Part shown: one piece after another, positions 25,201 through 37,061 of the stretch | Layout of the letters: the number at the start of each line of letters is the position of its first letter | Position numbering within the stretch: the stretch's first letter is position 1 | Source: Hyphochytrium catenoides | Lineage: Eukaryota; Sar; Hyphochytriomycetes; Hyphochytriales; Hyphochytriaceae | NCBI GenBank assembly: GCA_900088475.1 | Contig: FLMG01001949.1 | Coordinates: 8,341 to 67,799, forward strand | Direction of reading: 5' to 3' | DNA: 59,459 nt | Notes under the pieces: model-generated | The model's input: only the letters and a program-made list of their open reading frames with translations | What the model was told of the DNA's origin: nothing | The model's database searches: none | Translations under genes and position numbers: made by a program

Positions 25201-26179
25201 CGATCCTGTGCTGGCAACCGTGATCACCGGGTATGACCTACAGTATGGAATAGCTACAAGCTTTCCTATGACAAGATGGAAGTTTACAGAAGGGAAACTT
25301 GATGGTGATGCTATCTCCTATCGCTTGTCTGATATAACTCTTGGCGCCTCCTATACGACACGTATAAGAACCCGGAGTAAGAAAGGTGTGGGACCTTGGA
25401 GCGAAGAAAGTGAGCCAGTCCAGGCGGTAGATCGAGTAGGCGGCACTTCACCCTCTCCAAAGAAAAGTGGGTTCAGGACAATGCATGACAGTTTATCAGG
25501 GGAAGGAGCCGCACATCACAAACATGACTTTGAAGTTCTATCTCTCTCCTCCCTTGGACCTGTGAATGCTTTTGACGGGAAGTACGTATTAGACTTTGGT
25601 TCACCCAATCAACAGCTTCTCCGTTGCCGTATTATGGTTACCAGTTCGGAGCTCCTGTTTGCGGTAAAATCTAAGGGTTCTCTGAATTCTGATAGCCTAC
25701 ACGTCATCAAGCGCTGTGATCTCACCAAACTTACAAAGATCACGTCACGAAAGACCCTCGAGGACCTACTTGTTCTATACTTCAAGGTAGCGAGTTGTCA
25801 CCGCTTTCTTCTTTGAAAAGTTAAGCCTCTTCTTCTCTATTGTCAGCTTTGTCCACGTCATCTGTTAAGACAATGGACACTTTACACTTCGTTCATCGTG
25901 TTCTTACTCTATGCTTGAAAAAAAAAATTTAGTAGGTATCTCTTTCTTTCTTTCTTTCTTCACGTTATCTCTTTCTTTGACGGAGTACTTTGGGTGGTCT
26001 ATTCCTGTCTGTCCAGCTTTATGTTGCCTTCAGTCTTTGATAGCATAGCCTAAACTTGAGCTTTTGGACAGGCGGACGGACAGCAAGAGCAGGTAGCGCT
26101 TTGTGTTCCCGACCTTAAGGACTGCGTCAACACAATCAAAATCACCTATAAAAGCCTCATTTCCAAGCAGGGCAGCTGA
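22236..26179 (+). CDS. TBC1D23: TBC1D23 orthologue with inserted PDZ, FN3 and SH3-like domains
   Basis: Human TBC1D23 bridges golgin-captured vesicles to the WASH complex at the trans-Golgi. Exon 1 (22236-23774) carries a TBC domain with VRAEVWQALLG, an IVADAERT arginine-finger motif and a YKQG glutamine finger, so both GAP catalytic residues look intact. A rhodanese-like domain follows (FVLDCRTRSEFGQCHLAVSF ... YPYVSRLEGGF), matching TBC1D23; the position of its catalytic loop reads CLIGRTT. Exon 2 begins at 23876 (phase 0) and has a PDZ domain (24126-24390, REGPLGVILADR), an FN3-like domain (24440-24725), an SH3b-like segment (24840-25060, VALRSEPNFHAQRL) and a clear FN3 (25135-25440, YDLQYGIATSF). 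The TBC1D23 C-terminal PH-like domain follows (RIMVTSSELLFAVKSKG, then LTKLTKITSRKTLEDL). Its last strand and helix lie in exon 3 (26072-26179, LYFK/ADGQQEQ, stop TGA). Finding both TBC1D23 ends supports one gene. The 285-bp intron 2 contains a poly(A)/TTTC tract. Confidence 0.9.
25941..25960. repeat. (TTTC)n microsatellite in TBC1D23 intron 2
   Basis: About five TTTC units, just downstream of a 10-base A run. It lies inside the intron between the donor at 25787 and the acceptor ending at 26071. Confidence 0.85.
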
Positions 26180-27764
26180 CCTAGCGGTTAGTCGTTCTTT
26201 TACCTCTGGGATTGTCGCGGTAGTCCCAGTATGCTATGACCTCTGGACGACCCTTCTATGGGTCCAAATTCACGTGAAAACGCGTGGAAAACCTCCTCAC
26301 TGCTATAGCGGTTGTCCAGAAACTTCTCTCCTCGAAGGGCGTCACGGCAGGGAACGCGTTGAGAGTCCCGATGAACTTTCTATTATCGAGTGGCAACTTG
26401 GATAAGCGTGCAACCATGAAGGGACCAAAGTGGTGCCGGGAAAGAACCTTGCTCAAGCAAAGCGACAACGAAGGATAACATTCCTGCGACGTGGTGCGCT
26501 CAAACCAAAGAAATAGTTTACTTACAGTTATTGCGCTTGCTGCTTACGAAGAAGTGTTCCTAGGCAGGAGAGACGGCTTCGTCTTCTTCGAGGTTCTATG
26601 AGTCTTTGACATTTTTGTATAGAGTATTGAAGGCTGAAGGCGAACATGTCTTCCAGTTTTACGGTTCAGTTGATGAAGGTCTGGGGGCCTTTAATGAACT
26701 TGCCGTCGTCCTCAAGGTCATGATAGAGCACCTTTTCGAACCCTGTGCCATTGTATAGTTCAAGCAGTTCTCGCAATGGCTGAACGTTGGCGGCAATACT
26801 GACATGACTATCAACACCTTGTCGGGAGTGGGGGTGTTGTCGTCATTCTTCTTTTCTTAGACCGTCATAACCAAAGGTAACCCGTGGTGCATTCTTTACC
26901 CGATCGTCGTCAATGTCAAGGTCCATAAGGATGGTTGCTAAGTTCTTGCGGTGACATTTTCGTTTAGCAAGAGACGTCTGAGACCGTTTGCCGATGTAAA
27001 GACGACAGCATCCTGTGCCCGCCGCCAACCTCATCGACACACAGAAGCAGAAGTACCAGCCGCCTCTCAAGCTTCCAGCTGCCGCAATGCTGGCATGACG
27101 TCGGTCCCGTAGCTAGCTGACCATGACATGTTACCTCCTGTACGAGCTGTCAGCAGCCTCGGTCAGCAGAGCCTTGAAAGACTCAGATAGGACATTTGAT
27201 GGGCCTTCTGGCTTTCTTCTAGGAGGAACACGATGCAAGGAAAATGCGTAAATGTCAGTCATCAAAGGTTAAGAATGCTCCAAATCTCCTGGGGGTACTC
27301 TGGCTTTCCTCGATTTAGGTATAGGTCTGAGGTTTATTTAGCATAGACGGTACTCAGACGCGTCATATTTAGTATACTGAAGGTGAGCTCTCTTTGGGTC
27401 GCCGTTACTGCTCCTGTGTCTGTTCGAGATGATGGCCGTCGCTGGGCGTGGCGCTGGACTCAGCCCGATGCAGGCACCGAACATTGTGTGCGCCACCTCA
27501 CGGATCTGGGGAGGAGCTCTGGCAACGCAGAAGACTGGGAGCCAGGGAGATACTAAGGCCAGCTATGCTTGGGAATGTAGAGGAGACTGCATTCATTAGC
27601 TAGCCGTCTTTCGCGAGCCTCACGTAGATAGGGTACGCCAGATCTCCACTCACTTATGGAGAAGCATTCAGCCCCGTTCTGACTGGCCGAGGTTTGCTCA
27701 GGGTAGATCAACCGTGGCAACTAATAGTGCAGCTTCCATTTGCTACCTCTAGATTTTGGCAAGA
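26180..27764. other. Gene-poor interval before IFT140
   Basis: This should include the IFT140 promoter. At 26256-26478 both strands stay open for about 70 codons (plus: ENLLTAIAVVQKLLSS; minus: FIGTLNAFPAVTPFEERSFW). I cannot tell which, if either, is coding. A separate decayed frame at 26666-27070 is listed on its own. No terminal repeats or transposase motif were found. Confidence 0.5.
26666..27070 (-). pseudogene. Possible decayed coding region with in-frame stop
   Basis: One minus-strand frame reads ATILMDLDIDDDRVKNAP ... GYDGLRKEE, hits a TGA at 26843-26845, then continues in the same frame as RQGVDSHVSIAANVQPLREL ... FIKGPQTFIN to a second TGA at 26666-26668. The amino-acid composition on both sides looks like real protein. 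There is no convincing start codon upstream. It could be a gene relic, a transposon fragment or exons of an unrecognised gene. I recognise no family. Confidence 0.3.
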
Positions 27765-30700
27765 ATGTCAGCTCTATTCTTGGACTATCCCCTCCAGGAT
27801 AGGGGCAATACGGACACTACATGCTTTGCATGGAATAAGACCGAGGATATTTTGGCTGTCGGGTTCAAGGACAGCGTGATTCGGCTATTCAAGGACGAGG
27901 TAAACAAAATCCTGTGTTGGAAACCCGCATCAATCACATAACAGTCGATAAGCTAATTCGGCTTCATTCTTCCTTGATTGGCAGGGAAAGCGGGTACCTA
28001 ACGTGGAGTTTGTACGGAGCTCGGTACCATGTACTCTCGATTGGCAGCCTAGGGGTCGGCTACTGCTAGTGGGCTGGGAAGATGGTGAGATGTGCTGAGG
28101 TGCCAGGGGTGCTTCAAATCCGTGCCGACCTCTTTGTCTTTGTAGGTGCCGTCTCCATTTGCAACCCTTCGGAAAAGATCATGCGGGAAGGTCCGCGTGT
28201 CCATACAACGCGCTTGACAGTTAGCCAGTGGGCACCAGGGGGAAATCGCTTTGTTACTGCGGATGAGGTCTGAAGTTGTGGTCAACTCTATTCCCCTTAG
28301 CATTTCTTCCTTCCCTTTTGCTGTCTTTCTCTGGTTTGACTTCTCTGTCTGCTTTACCTCTACTTCGCCGTCTATTTGTGGTCCCTTCCAGTCATTCTAG
28401 GCCTTTTCTATTTCACGCAGACCACTGAAGGTAGTAAATGCATGTTGACAGAATGGCGTCGTGGGTGTGTGGAAGACGGACAACATGGGAAACCTGTCTG
28501 TGTGCTGCCAATATAAACGCCAAGGAGCTATCTCGCATTGCGTGTTCGTCATGAATCGCCAGCAAAGGGAGCGACTCTCGCTGTAAGTTTATGCATCATC
28601 TTACTATTTCTTCCTAGCAATACGGGCGCATGTAGCTCATGTTGCGACAATTCCCGAACTTTCTCGTGCTTTAGGGGCGGCGCTGCTCCTAATATGTGCC
28701 CTAACTTTATATTCGGTGGAGAAATGGGAACAGTACACTACGCAGATGAGCTAGGACATATCTCGGATGTCCATTTCCTTGGCTCTCCCATTGACAGTCT
28801 CCTCTTCTACGAAGAGAAGGGAAGGTGAGCTAACTTAGCTCACCTATCTTGCTAATTGCGAGCATCCACTCATCGTGTCAATTCCTTCAAGGCTTATCAT
28901 TATCACCCGGTCCTTTTTGATGGTCCAACTGGCAGTGGCCAATGATGGCAAAGTCTCTCCTGTTCAGAAGGTGAAGCTGAGCGTCGCCGTTGACGCTTCT
29001 ATCCAGCAAGTTGTCTGGGCGGGACCGGGGCTCCTCTGCACAAACTCTGCCGAGCAGATGATACGCTTCTGGGACGTCTCTAAGGAGGAAAACTATATTT
29101 TACCACTTAGCAGTTCCTCAGATCCAGTGTCCAGGATGGATAAAGTTTCTTCTATTGACTTTAACCCCAAGAAGCGCATTCTAGCTGCCGGAACAAGAGA
29201 CGGACGAGTAAGCAGTAACCTTGTTCCTTTCTCGTTCTTGTATAACAATCGTACAGCCCGAAGGATACTAACGCAGTTTGACACTAGGTTCTTCTGTGGA
29301 AGTATGTAGGCGATGACCTGGACTCTGAACGCTCACGCGGTCCAGAGGACTGGGAACCGCTACCCAGTCTCAACATGAAAGAACGCGTTATCAAGACGAA
29401 ATGGGGTTATAGAGACGGCCATCTAGCAGTAGAAACGCCTTCGAGAATGAGCATTCTTGCCCAGAACGTGCTTTTGAGAAAGATGGAAGCAGATATTACG
29501 GCGGTTCAAGTAGACTCCCAGTCGGTGTCTATCGCTCGGTTCGACCCTAACAAGCCTCACGATTGTGTGGAAGTCTTAATCCAGTCTGACCTCCGCATCA
29601 AGGGCTTAGCCTGTGATAGTAATAGGTTCATCGTGTGGAGTGGACACGCGGTAGAGGTCTATGAACTGGAGCAAGACCGCTGTCGCCACGTGGGATCATT
29701 TGAAAGCGAGAGCACTGTCCTCGCAGTGCGCAACGACACTATCTATCGGGCTGCGGGATATAAGATTGAAGCTTGCAACTCTAAGGGCACTGTGAAGGAG
29801 TCTATCACCCTCAGCGAGACAGATGGACTGCCAGTCCTGATGGAGATATGTGGCCGTTATATGGCCATCGTGACGTCAAACTCCTTTGTGAAACTCATGG
29901 ATCTAGGGAAGAGAGAGATGAAGCTAGTTGGCACAGGAAGGAGGTTCGAGGTAAGTTGTGGAAGGCGCTTTCAAACGAGAAAAGATTGCGTAAGAGGATG
30001 TTGGTACAAGAGAAAAGATGAAGAGAGAAGTAGGGGAGTATCAACGGGGGTAGCTTGTTCGCAAGCGGCCAAGAGAGAGACCAGACATCTCTCCCGAAGT
30101 GGCCCTTTCTCGAAGAAAGTCATAGGGTGAAAGCATGACCACATAAGAGTGAAGGGACTTGATGGGCAAGAAGCATGGGGAATAAGTTAGTTAATCCACC
30201 TCCATTTGCCATTCTGCTAAAACATTCTTGCAGATTTCAGCACCTGGGAGTCGGAATGGGCAACCTGGAGAGATGGTTCCAATTGGCGTGATCCGCTCTG
30301 TCCGTGTCAACTGCACAGGGAACCGAATAAGCATCCTATCGGACAGAGTAGATAGTTCTATCGGCATGCAACAGCCGGACTCTAAACTCTACATCTACAA
30401 TGTTGATGCTGACACGTTTTCTTGGTATGACTTTGGGCCTGATTCGTACCCAATCTCACATTGCTGGGACACGGAAGATAACAAGCTTATCGCGGTAGAA
30501 ACCGCAAAGGTAAGACACAGATTACACGCCAAAGCAACGACAGACCGAACTTTAACCCGGTACCCTGACAACCTTTCGCGGGCTCCTCTGCTACATTCTC
30601 TTTTTTCTATTAGCGGAAGACCAGCAAGAAGATCTCTCCACTGGATTTGGAGTCTCCTCCAAAGAAGCAAGCGCCGAACAGCCGAAGGACTAGTATAGGG

Positions 30701-33700
30701 GAGATTGACTTCCCCACAGGTGAGTGACCTTACAATGGGTCTCCTAAACACTCTGTCTTTCACTCCAGTGCTCGTCTCTTTTGTACCTCTCTTACCAATC
30801 GCTCGATGATCGTCTCATGTCATCCAATTACGGAGTCGTACTTAGTGCTAATTCTTCCTGTTCATTACTTTCAGGTGCCGGTGCATCTTCACCGCGGGAC
30901 CTCAAGTCTCCTACGGAAGTGACTACGCTCTTTGTTACTCCGGACAACCAGGTTGTCATGCAGGACTCCTTTGAAGAGGGTGACAGCACTGATTGCTTGC
31001 TAGGTACTGTAACATCACTATAAGTTCGCCCAAGAAAGGAGTCAAGGCTCAAGTCTTAGGGTATTCTACTTTTGTCCCGCAACTCACTCTCTATCCATCC
31101 CTGGCTTGCTCTTATTCTCCCAGGCATCAGAATCCCGTACATATGCTTTGTAGCCAAGCAGAGAAATTCTGACGACAGGAAGAATACGGCTCCCTTGCTG
31201 AAGCTTCGAGTGATGAGAGACTTTGTCGGGATGAAAGACATTGATGAAAAGATGAAGCTGGCCTTGATGGACTTCAGCTATTATCTCACAATAGGAAACA
31301 TGGACGAGGCATATCGCAGTGTACGCCTTATTCAGAGCGCTTCCGTGTGGGAGAATATGGCGCATATGTGTGTGAAGACCAAAAGGCTAGATGTAGCCCT
31401 AGTCTGTCTGGCTAACATGGGCCATGCAAGAGGCGCAGCAGCTGTGAGAGAGGCGATGAAAGAGCCAGAAGCTGAAGGTGAGGTTACGGTGTTCCATGCC
31501 TTGGACTACTTCAGGATAAGCTCACCTTCTGCAAGATCATGCGTTTAGTTCTCTTGACTCCAGTCAATAATTCTTGATCGCCCCGTTTATTTTACCACTC
31601 CTCCTTGTCAATATCTTTCCTTGCCTTCTTTGGGATCCTATTCTTCATAAGAGGACCACTGCTCTATTTGATCCGGCTCAATAACCATCGACTCCTCTTA
31701 TTTTCCCTATTCCGCACGACCACCAGTTCCTATAGCAATGGTAGCGATCCAGTTGGGGCTGGTAGAAGAGGCTGCTAAGCTGTATAAGGATTGCGGTCGG
31801 CATGACCTGCTGAACCGCTTATACCAGGCCTCTGGGCGCTGGGAGAAGGCGATGAATGTGGCGGCAGAGAAGGATAGAGTGCACCTCAAGAACACGCACT
31901 TTAGAGTAGGAACCTGCCCTCATCTTGACGTATTGTGTTCAATCCTTTAATCTTCTACGATCCGCTTACTTCTTTCTCAATTGCTCCGTTGAGCACAGAC
32001 CGTTTCTTGTTCAGTACTTCTTCAGCTAGCTATACATCGTCTGTTCGTCTCGAATTCTTTGCGCCTGTGGAGATCCCCTTTACCCGGTCTGAAGCTTGAC
32101 GCATCTCTTCTACCGCCATCTCTAATGATCCCATTACGTTACTTCGTATACATCAGTATGCCAGGCATCTTGAATCTCTGTCGGAGGTCATAGCCGCTAC
32201 GAAGCACTACGAGAAGTCAGAGACACACGTAAAGCAAGTCACTCGCATGCTCAACCAAAAGGGAAGAATCGGAGATCTTGAGAGCTATATCTCACAATGC
32301 AGAGATCCTGGGCTTATTCGGTGGTGGGGGCAGTACCTGGAAAGTAAGGGCAAAATGGATAAAGCAACAAAAGGTGAGTGAAGCGAAAAGATAAGGACTG
32401 GTCTATCCTCCTTTTCCTTGATCTGCACGTTAGAGGGGGAGCTTTCACTCAGAGCTGCGATGTAACTCTCTTTCCTCTCAGCGGCCTTAACGTGATGCAC
32501 CTTGTTGATGCATCCATGGAACAGATTATCGCCTGTACTTTTCTGAAGCCATTCGATTACGTTGTGGGCTGTCTCTTATCTACTCCTGTCTCTCGTTGTC
32601 ACAGCATATAAGGACGCTCAGGACTATCTCTCTATCTTGCGCATGCAATGCGCCCAAAAGGATTTCGAGGGTGCCATGGAGACTGTTAGGGCTAACCCAA
32701 GCCCCGCCTCTGCCTTCCATTTGGCCAAGCAGCTAGAACTGAATGAGCACATCTCAGACGCCATTCACTATTATACTATGGCTGGCAGGTATAGATCAAC
32801 GCCTCTGCTACTTTCTAATTATCGTATATCAGGCCTCATAGCCACTTAGGGCCTTCAAGCTGATGGCCTGTCCTATAGTGCATCTAGCTTCTTCATCTCA
32901 ACACTTCGTTCCGGGTACACTGCAGGTATAATCATGCCTTCAGATTAGCCAAGCAGAACAATATGGATGGAGAGTTGATGTCGTTCGCGTTGATGAGCAC
33001 GCCAGCCCTCATGCTAGAAGCTGCAGAGTATTTTGAAGAAAAGGAAGATCTCAAGAAAGCCGTGCAACTCTTTCATAAGGGAGGGAACATCCCGAAAGCC
33101 CTGGAGCTATGCTTCAAAGGTCAGAGGCTCTTATGACGCCCACTTCTATCCGGTTACCACGCCTTCCTGGGTCAGGCTGTCCGCCTGGCACTGTATTCTA
33201 TTATTGTCCCTGCTTACCCATTATTTGCAGCTCCTTGGTCACTCTCTGCGACCTATTGTTCACCCTTCCTCAAGGAGTTCTTCGACTTTACTGCGGAATT
33301 CGAGGGTCTTCACCGACCTCATAGCTCTAGGATCGTTTTCAAGGTCATAACCCACCTCTGCGATAGGCCGCATGTTTGACCTTGCGCAGGTTGTCTCCGA
33401 GGATCTTAAGGAGGGCGCAGACGCCAATCTCTTAGCTCGCTGTGGCGAGTTCTTTATGGATCATGGCCAGTACGATCGCGCTCTACAACTCTTCCTCATT
33501 GCCAAGCGTTACAACGATGCTCTGGAGTTGGCCATGGCACATAAAATCAAGATTGATGAAAAGACAGCGGAGAAGTTTGTCCCCGAGGGGGGTCCGGGAG
33601 AAGAGACGTATACACAGAAAGTACGGCAGGGGGTGCTAATGAAGCTCGCAAAGCTCTGCAAGAGTCAAGGAAACTTCCATTTGGCAGCCAAGAAGTACAC

Positions 33701-34687
33701 GCAGGCGGGAGCCAAGCTGAAGGCCATGAAGTGCCTGCTGAAGTCTGGGGACACAGAAAAGGTTAGTCTATCTTGCGTTGAATACCGAAAGTGCTCCTTC
33801 TGTGCAACCGATCAGATTCTTCTCATTTCTGGCCAGACATCGAGGCGGTTATGCTCTGTGCGTTGTTGAACCAATCTATGCAAGACCCTGACTTCGCTGC
33901 TCTTCTCACCCATCTCGCAAGTATATGAATGTTTCGAATAACTCCACACTTCTCTTGCCCATGACAGATTATCTTCTTCGCCAACGTCTCTAGGACACGG
34001 GAAATCTACATCCTCGCAGCAAATTATCTGCAGAACCTTGACTGGCCTAATGATCCAAAGATTATGCAAAATATCATCAGCTTCTATACCAAGGCCAAGG
34101 CTTACGAGCAGCTCTCAGGATTTTATGACGCCTGTGCCCTCGTAGAAATGGACGAGTTCCATAACTATGAAAAAGCGCTTAGCGCTCTCAAGGAGGCAGC
34201 CAAACACCTTCATAAGGTGGAGAAGGAGAAGAAGGATGATCTCCTTGCAGCTATGAATCAGCGGATTGAGACCATCCAGCAGTTTATCAAAGCGAAGGAC
34301 CTCATCAAGGATAAAGATAAACCCACTGAGGAAGCACTGCTCAAGTTGCTCGAGGAGCCGAAGATAGAAACAGCCATCCGACCTGGAGACGCTTATGCTC
34401 TGCTTGTGAACTTCTACTACCGGAAAGGAGACTATAAAGGTGCCCATCGGATGGTTGAGGAGATGCAGCAGAAACGTATCATCTTAAATCCGTATCTGGA
34501 CCACGCGGTACTGAGTGATATCTACAAAAAGCTAGGTATCCCAGTGGACGACATCAGCCCTCGTAGGGGCAGGATTAGCTCCCAGCCAACTCAAGCTGAG
34601 CAAAAGAACCAAGAGGACGGGAAGGATGCCGAGAGTGATGAGGGAGGCTTTGTGGAAGAGGCGGTGGAGGATGAGGTAGTCGAGTAG
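27765..34687 (+). CDS. IFT140: IFT140, intraflagellar transport complex A subunit
   Basis: IFT140 is a core IFT-A subunit for retrograde transport and ciliary membrane-protein entry. The N-terminal half (27765 to about 30720) is a double WD40 propeller: ATG at 27765 gives MSALFLDYPLQDRGN, with later blades such as VRSSVPCTLDWQPRGRLLLV, NGVVGVWKTDNMGN (after splicing GAG/AATGGC near 28463) and GTVHYADELGHIS. The C-terminal half (about 31124-34687) is TPR-like solenoid. Highly conserved stretches include LRVMRDFVGMKDIDEKMK, IGNMDEAYRSVRLIQSAS and RLDVALVCLANMGHARGAAA. Others are AAKKYTQAGAKLKAMKCLLK and IISFYTKAKAYEQLSGFYDA. The end is acidic (EGGFVEEAVEDEVVE), as in animal IFT140. About 18 exons; introns are 50-250 bp. 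Confidence 0.97.
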
Positions 34688-35429
34688 GGAAAGAACTGTA
34701 TACCTAATATTAATGTGATGAGAGTCCCTCTAGTACTGCTCCCAAGCTAGCTCGCCGCCATGGACAAAGCTGACATTGACCTGCGCGGCCCTACCTCTCC
34801 TTGCTCACCTCGCCTCTCTAGATGTGCACGGACCAGGAGATCCTGCTCAGCACTCTGGCATTCGCAACGGTACTTCCTGTACATCATGCAACTAATGCTC
34901 CTTATCACTTCACGGCCCCAATCACTGCGTCCTCGAGGCCATTGCGTGCAGGTGGAGAGCAGTGAGACAACCGCGAGGTGAAGGTTTGGCCGCACCGCCC
35001 GCCCTTCAGAGCTCCAAGGCATCTTCTTGCCTTGTCAGTGATGGAAACATTTCCGCTTCCTAAGCCAGGATGAAACTTACCTGGCGCTGTATTCCGGAGA
35101 ATGGATCAATCAGCTTATGTTTATTACATATTAGGATCAGGGGAGATGTTCATATTCCCGATACAAGAGAAATAGCGAAATAGCAGAGGAATCCAACCTG
35201 TCTGGCTTGAAAGAAACAATTATAGTTTCATCAGAATGCTCTGAAAAAGAGTGGTGGCAGTCTCGCTTGCGGAGCTCGCTCCAATGGCATAACGGACACA
35301 CGGAGGCATGACGATGATTGCAGAAGACGCTCGCCTGGCGTCCTTGCAGCCTAGATCTGTCTACAGATAACATAGCCTGATACACCTCTTTGAAGCCAGA
35401 GAGTGCTAGTGAACTGGTCTAGTCTAAGG
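34688..35429. other. Intergenic region, IFT140 to ankyrin/TPR gene
   Basis: It holds the IFT140 3' region and the promoter of the gene at 35430. The only item of note is the small minus-strand Cys/His-rich frame at 35137-35373, listed separately. Otherwise I see nothing. Confidence 0.5.
35137..35373 (-). CDS. Small Cys/His-rich hypothetical protein (doubtful)
   Basis: From the in-frame ATG (MLSVDRSRLQ) the frame encodes 78 residues. The middle is FCNHRHASVCPLCHWSEL followed by RDCHHSFSEH, which places C-x2-H, C-x2-C and C-H-H ligand candidates about 25 residues apart. The tail is SAISLFLLYREYEHLP. It lies in the upstream region of the plus-strand gene at 35430 and could be antisense noise. 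No family recognised. Confidence 0.25.
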   Translation of the reverse strand: MLSVDRSRLQGRQASVFCNHRHASVCPLCHWSELRKRDCHHSFSEHSDETIIVSFKPDRLDSSAISLFLLYREYEHLP

Positions 35430-37061
35430 ATGGCCAACTACCAGTTCTCTGAGGTGCATGGGTCCAAGGATGGCTTGTCAGCAGAAAAACAGAAAGGTAT
35501 CTACTCGCTAAAGGAGTTACGAGCAAGTACTGAGACGATTCTTAAGCTTGGCAAAGGTTAGTTCACGCATCACTGCGATCGCTTTTTACTCTTCGCTTCT
35601 GCTATTCACGTCTAAGATCGAACTTGTTTGATTCTAGCCGGTGACTACAAAGGTCTCGAGCGCTATATCAAGGAACTGCGAAAGAAAGGGTCATATGATG
35701 ACGATGCAGAAGTGGTCAAAGGGTTCCGAGACAGCAATCAAAGAACTTTCATACACTTCGCGGCTGCTGAAGGCAAGACAGCAGCTGTTCGATATGTGTT
35801 AGAAAAGGTAGCACCTGATGCTGTTAGCTGGGCTGACGCTGAAGGAGCTATACCTCTCCATTATGCAGTCAGTGGTGAGCATCTGGATGCTGTTCAGCTC
35901 TTACTTGAGAAGGGATCAGACATTTGCCGGCCGAAAACCTCAGGAACTACACCTCTTCAGATAGCTGCACAGACGGGCAATGCCGAACTCGTCAGGTTTC
36001 TTTTGGATAGGGGTGCGGACATCAATGCTCTAAGTGATATCGGGACAGCCCTTCACTGGGCAGTAAGAGAAGGCGCCAAAGACGTGTTGTCGCTTCTTTT
36101 AGAAAGAGGGGCAGATGCTAACAAGTCAAATCCCAGCGGTGCTACCCCTTTGGCCCTTGCTGTGGTCCTTGGTAACAGTGAGCTTGTGGGACTCCTTGTT
36201 CGGAACGGTGCAGACGTCACAATGACCGCTCCAGGTGGGCTTAATGCTTTGCACATTGCAGCTGAACTTGGTCATTTGGATGTAATTCAAGAGCTGTTGA
36301 CGGCTGAAGATGACAGAGTGGATGCTGCTCTGCGAGCTACGTCGGACGGTGGCTTGGTCCCATTACAGCTGGCGGCCGTAGAGGACAACAGGGAAATCGT
36401 TGAACTCCTTATGAAGAGGTCTCCCTTCTTACATCATCACCACACTCAGACACCAGAAGATATCGTGATGAGAGAGAAAGAGCTTCAAAAAATGAAGCAG
36501 CAAGGTACACAATTTGACGACATCCATGGCACCGAAGTGTTGGACAGCCGACTAACCCCCTCGCAACCCTGCTATTTGCCATGCACAGAACAAAAGGTAG
36601 AACAGGAACCCAGTGAGAATGACGAGTTGGAATCTCTCCGGAAACCACCGTCGGACCCAGAAGTAATTGAGAGGGCTGAGAAGATAAAGGCAAAGGGAAA
36701 CTTAGCCTTTGTCAAAAAGAACTTTGAAGAAGCATTGCAAGACTACTCAGAAGCCATTGAACTCAATCCAGCGGATCCAGTATTCTACTGCAATCGGAGT
36801 GCCTGCTACTTGGAGCTGAAACAACCCGAGGAAGCCCTTAAGGACATTACCCTGTGCAAGAAATTGAAGCCGGAGTGGTCCAAAGCTAGCTATAGAGAAG
36901 GAAAAGCTCTTGAAGCACTGCAGAGGTATGAAGATGCAGCCTATGCTTATTGGGATGGACTTCGTCTAGATTCAAAAAACAAAACGCTAAGTGTGGCTTT
37001 CCAGCGAGCCATCAGCCTTGCTAGAGAGCAGGTGCAAGCAGAAACGAATGTCAAAAGTTAG
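35430..37061 (+). CDS. Ankyrin-repeat / TPR protein, HSP90/HSP70 co-chaperone-like
   Basis: Two exons: ATG at 35430 (MANYQFSEVHGSKDG) to 35557, then 35638-37061, joined in phase through an Ala codon (K/AGDYKGLERY). Residues about 80-330 are six or seven ankyrin repeats (TPLQIAAQTGNAELVRFLL, ALHWAVREGAKDVLSLLL, PLALAVVLGNSELVGLLVRN). A charged linker follows. The C-terminal 120 residues are three TPRs (KAKGNLAFVKKNFEEAL, FYCNRSACYLELKQPEEALK, WSKASYREGKALEAL). The five carboxylate-clamp positions (K, N, N, K, R) are all present, which predicts binding to the EEVD tail of HSP90 or HSP70. Ankyrin-plus-TPR proteins of this order occur in many protists and plants. The client is unknown. Confidence 0.9.
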
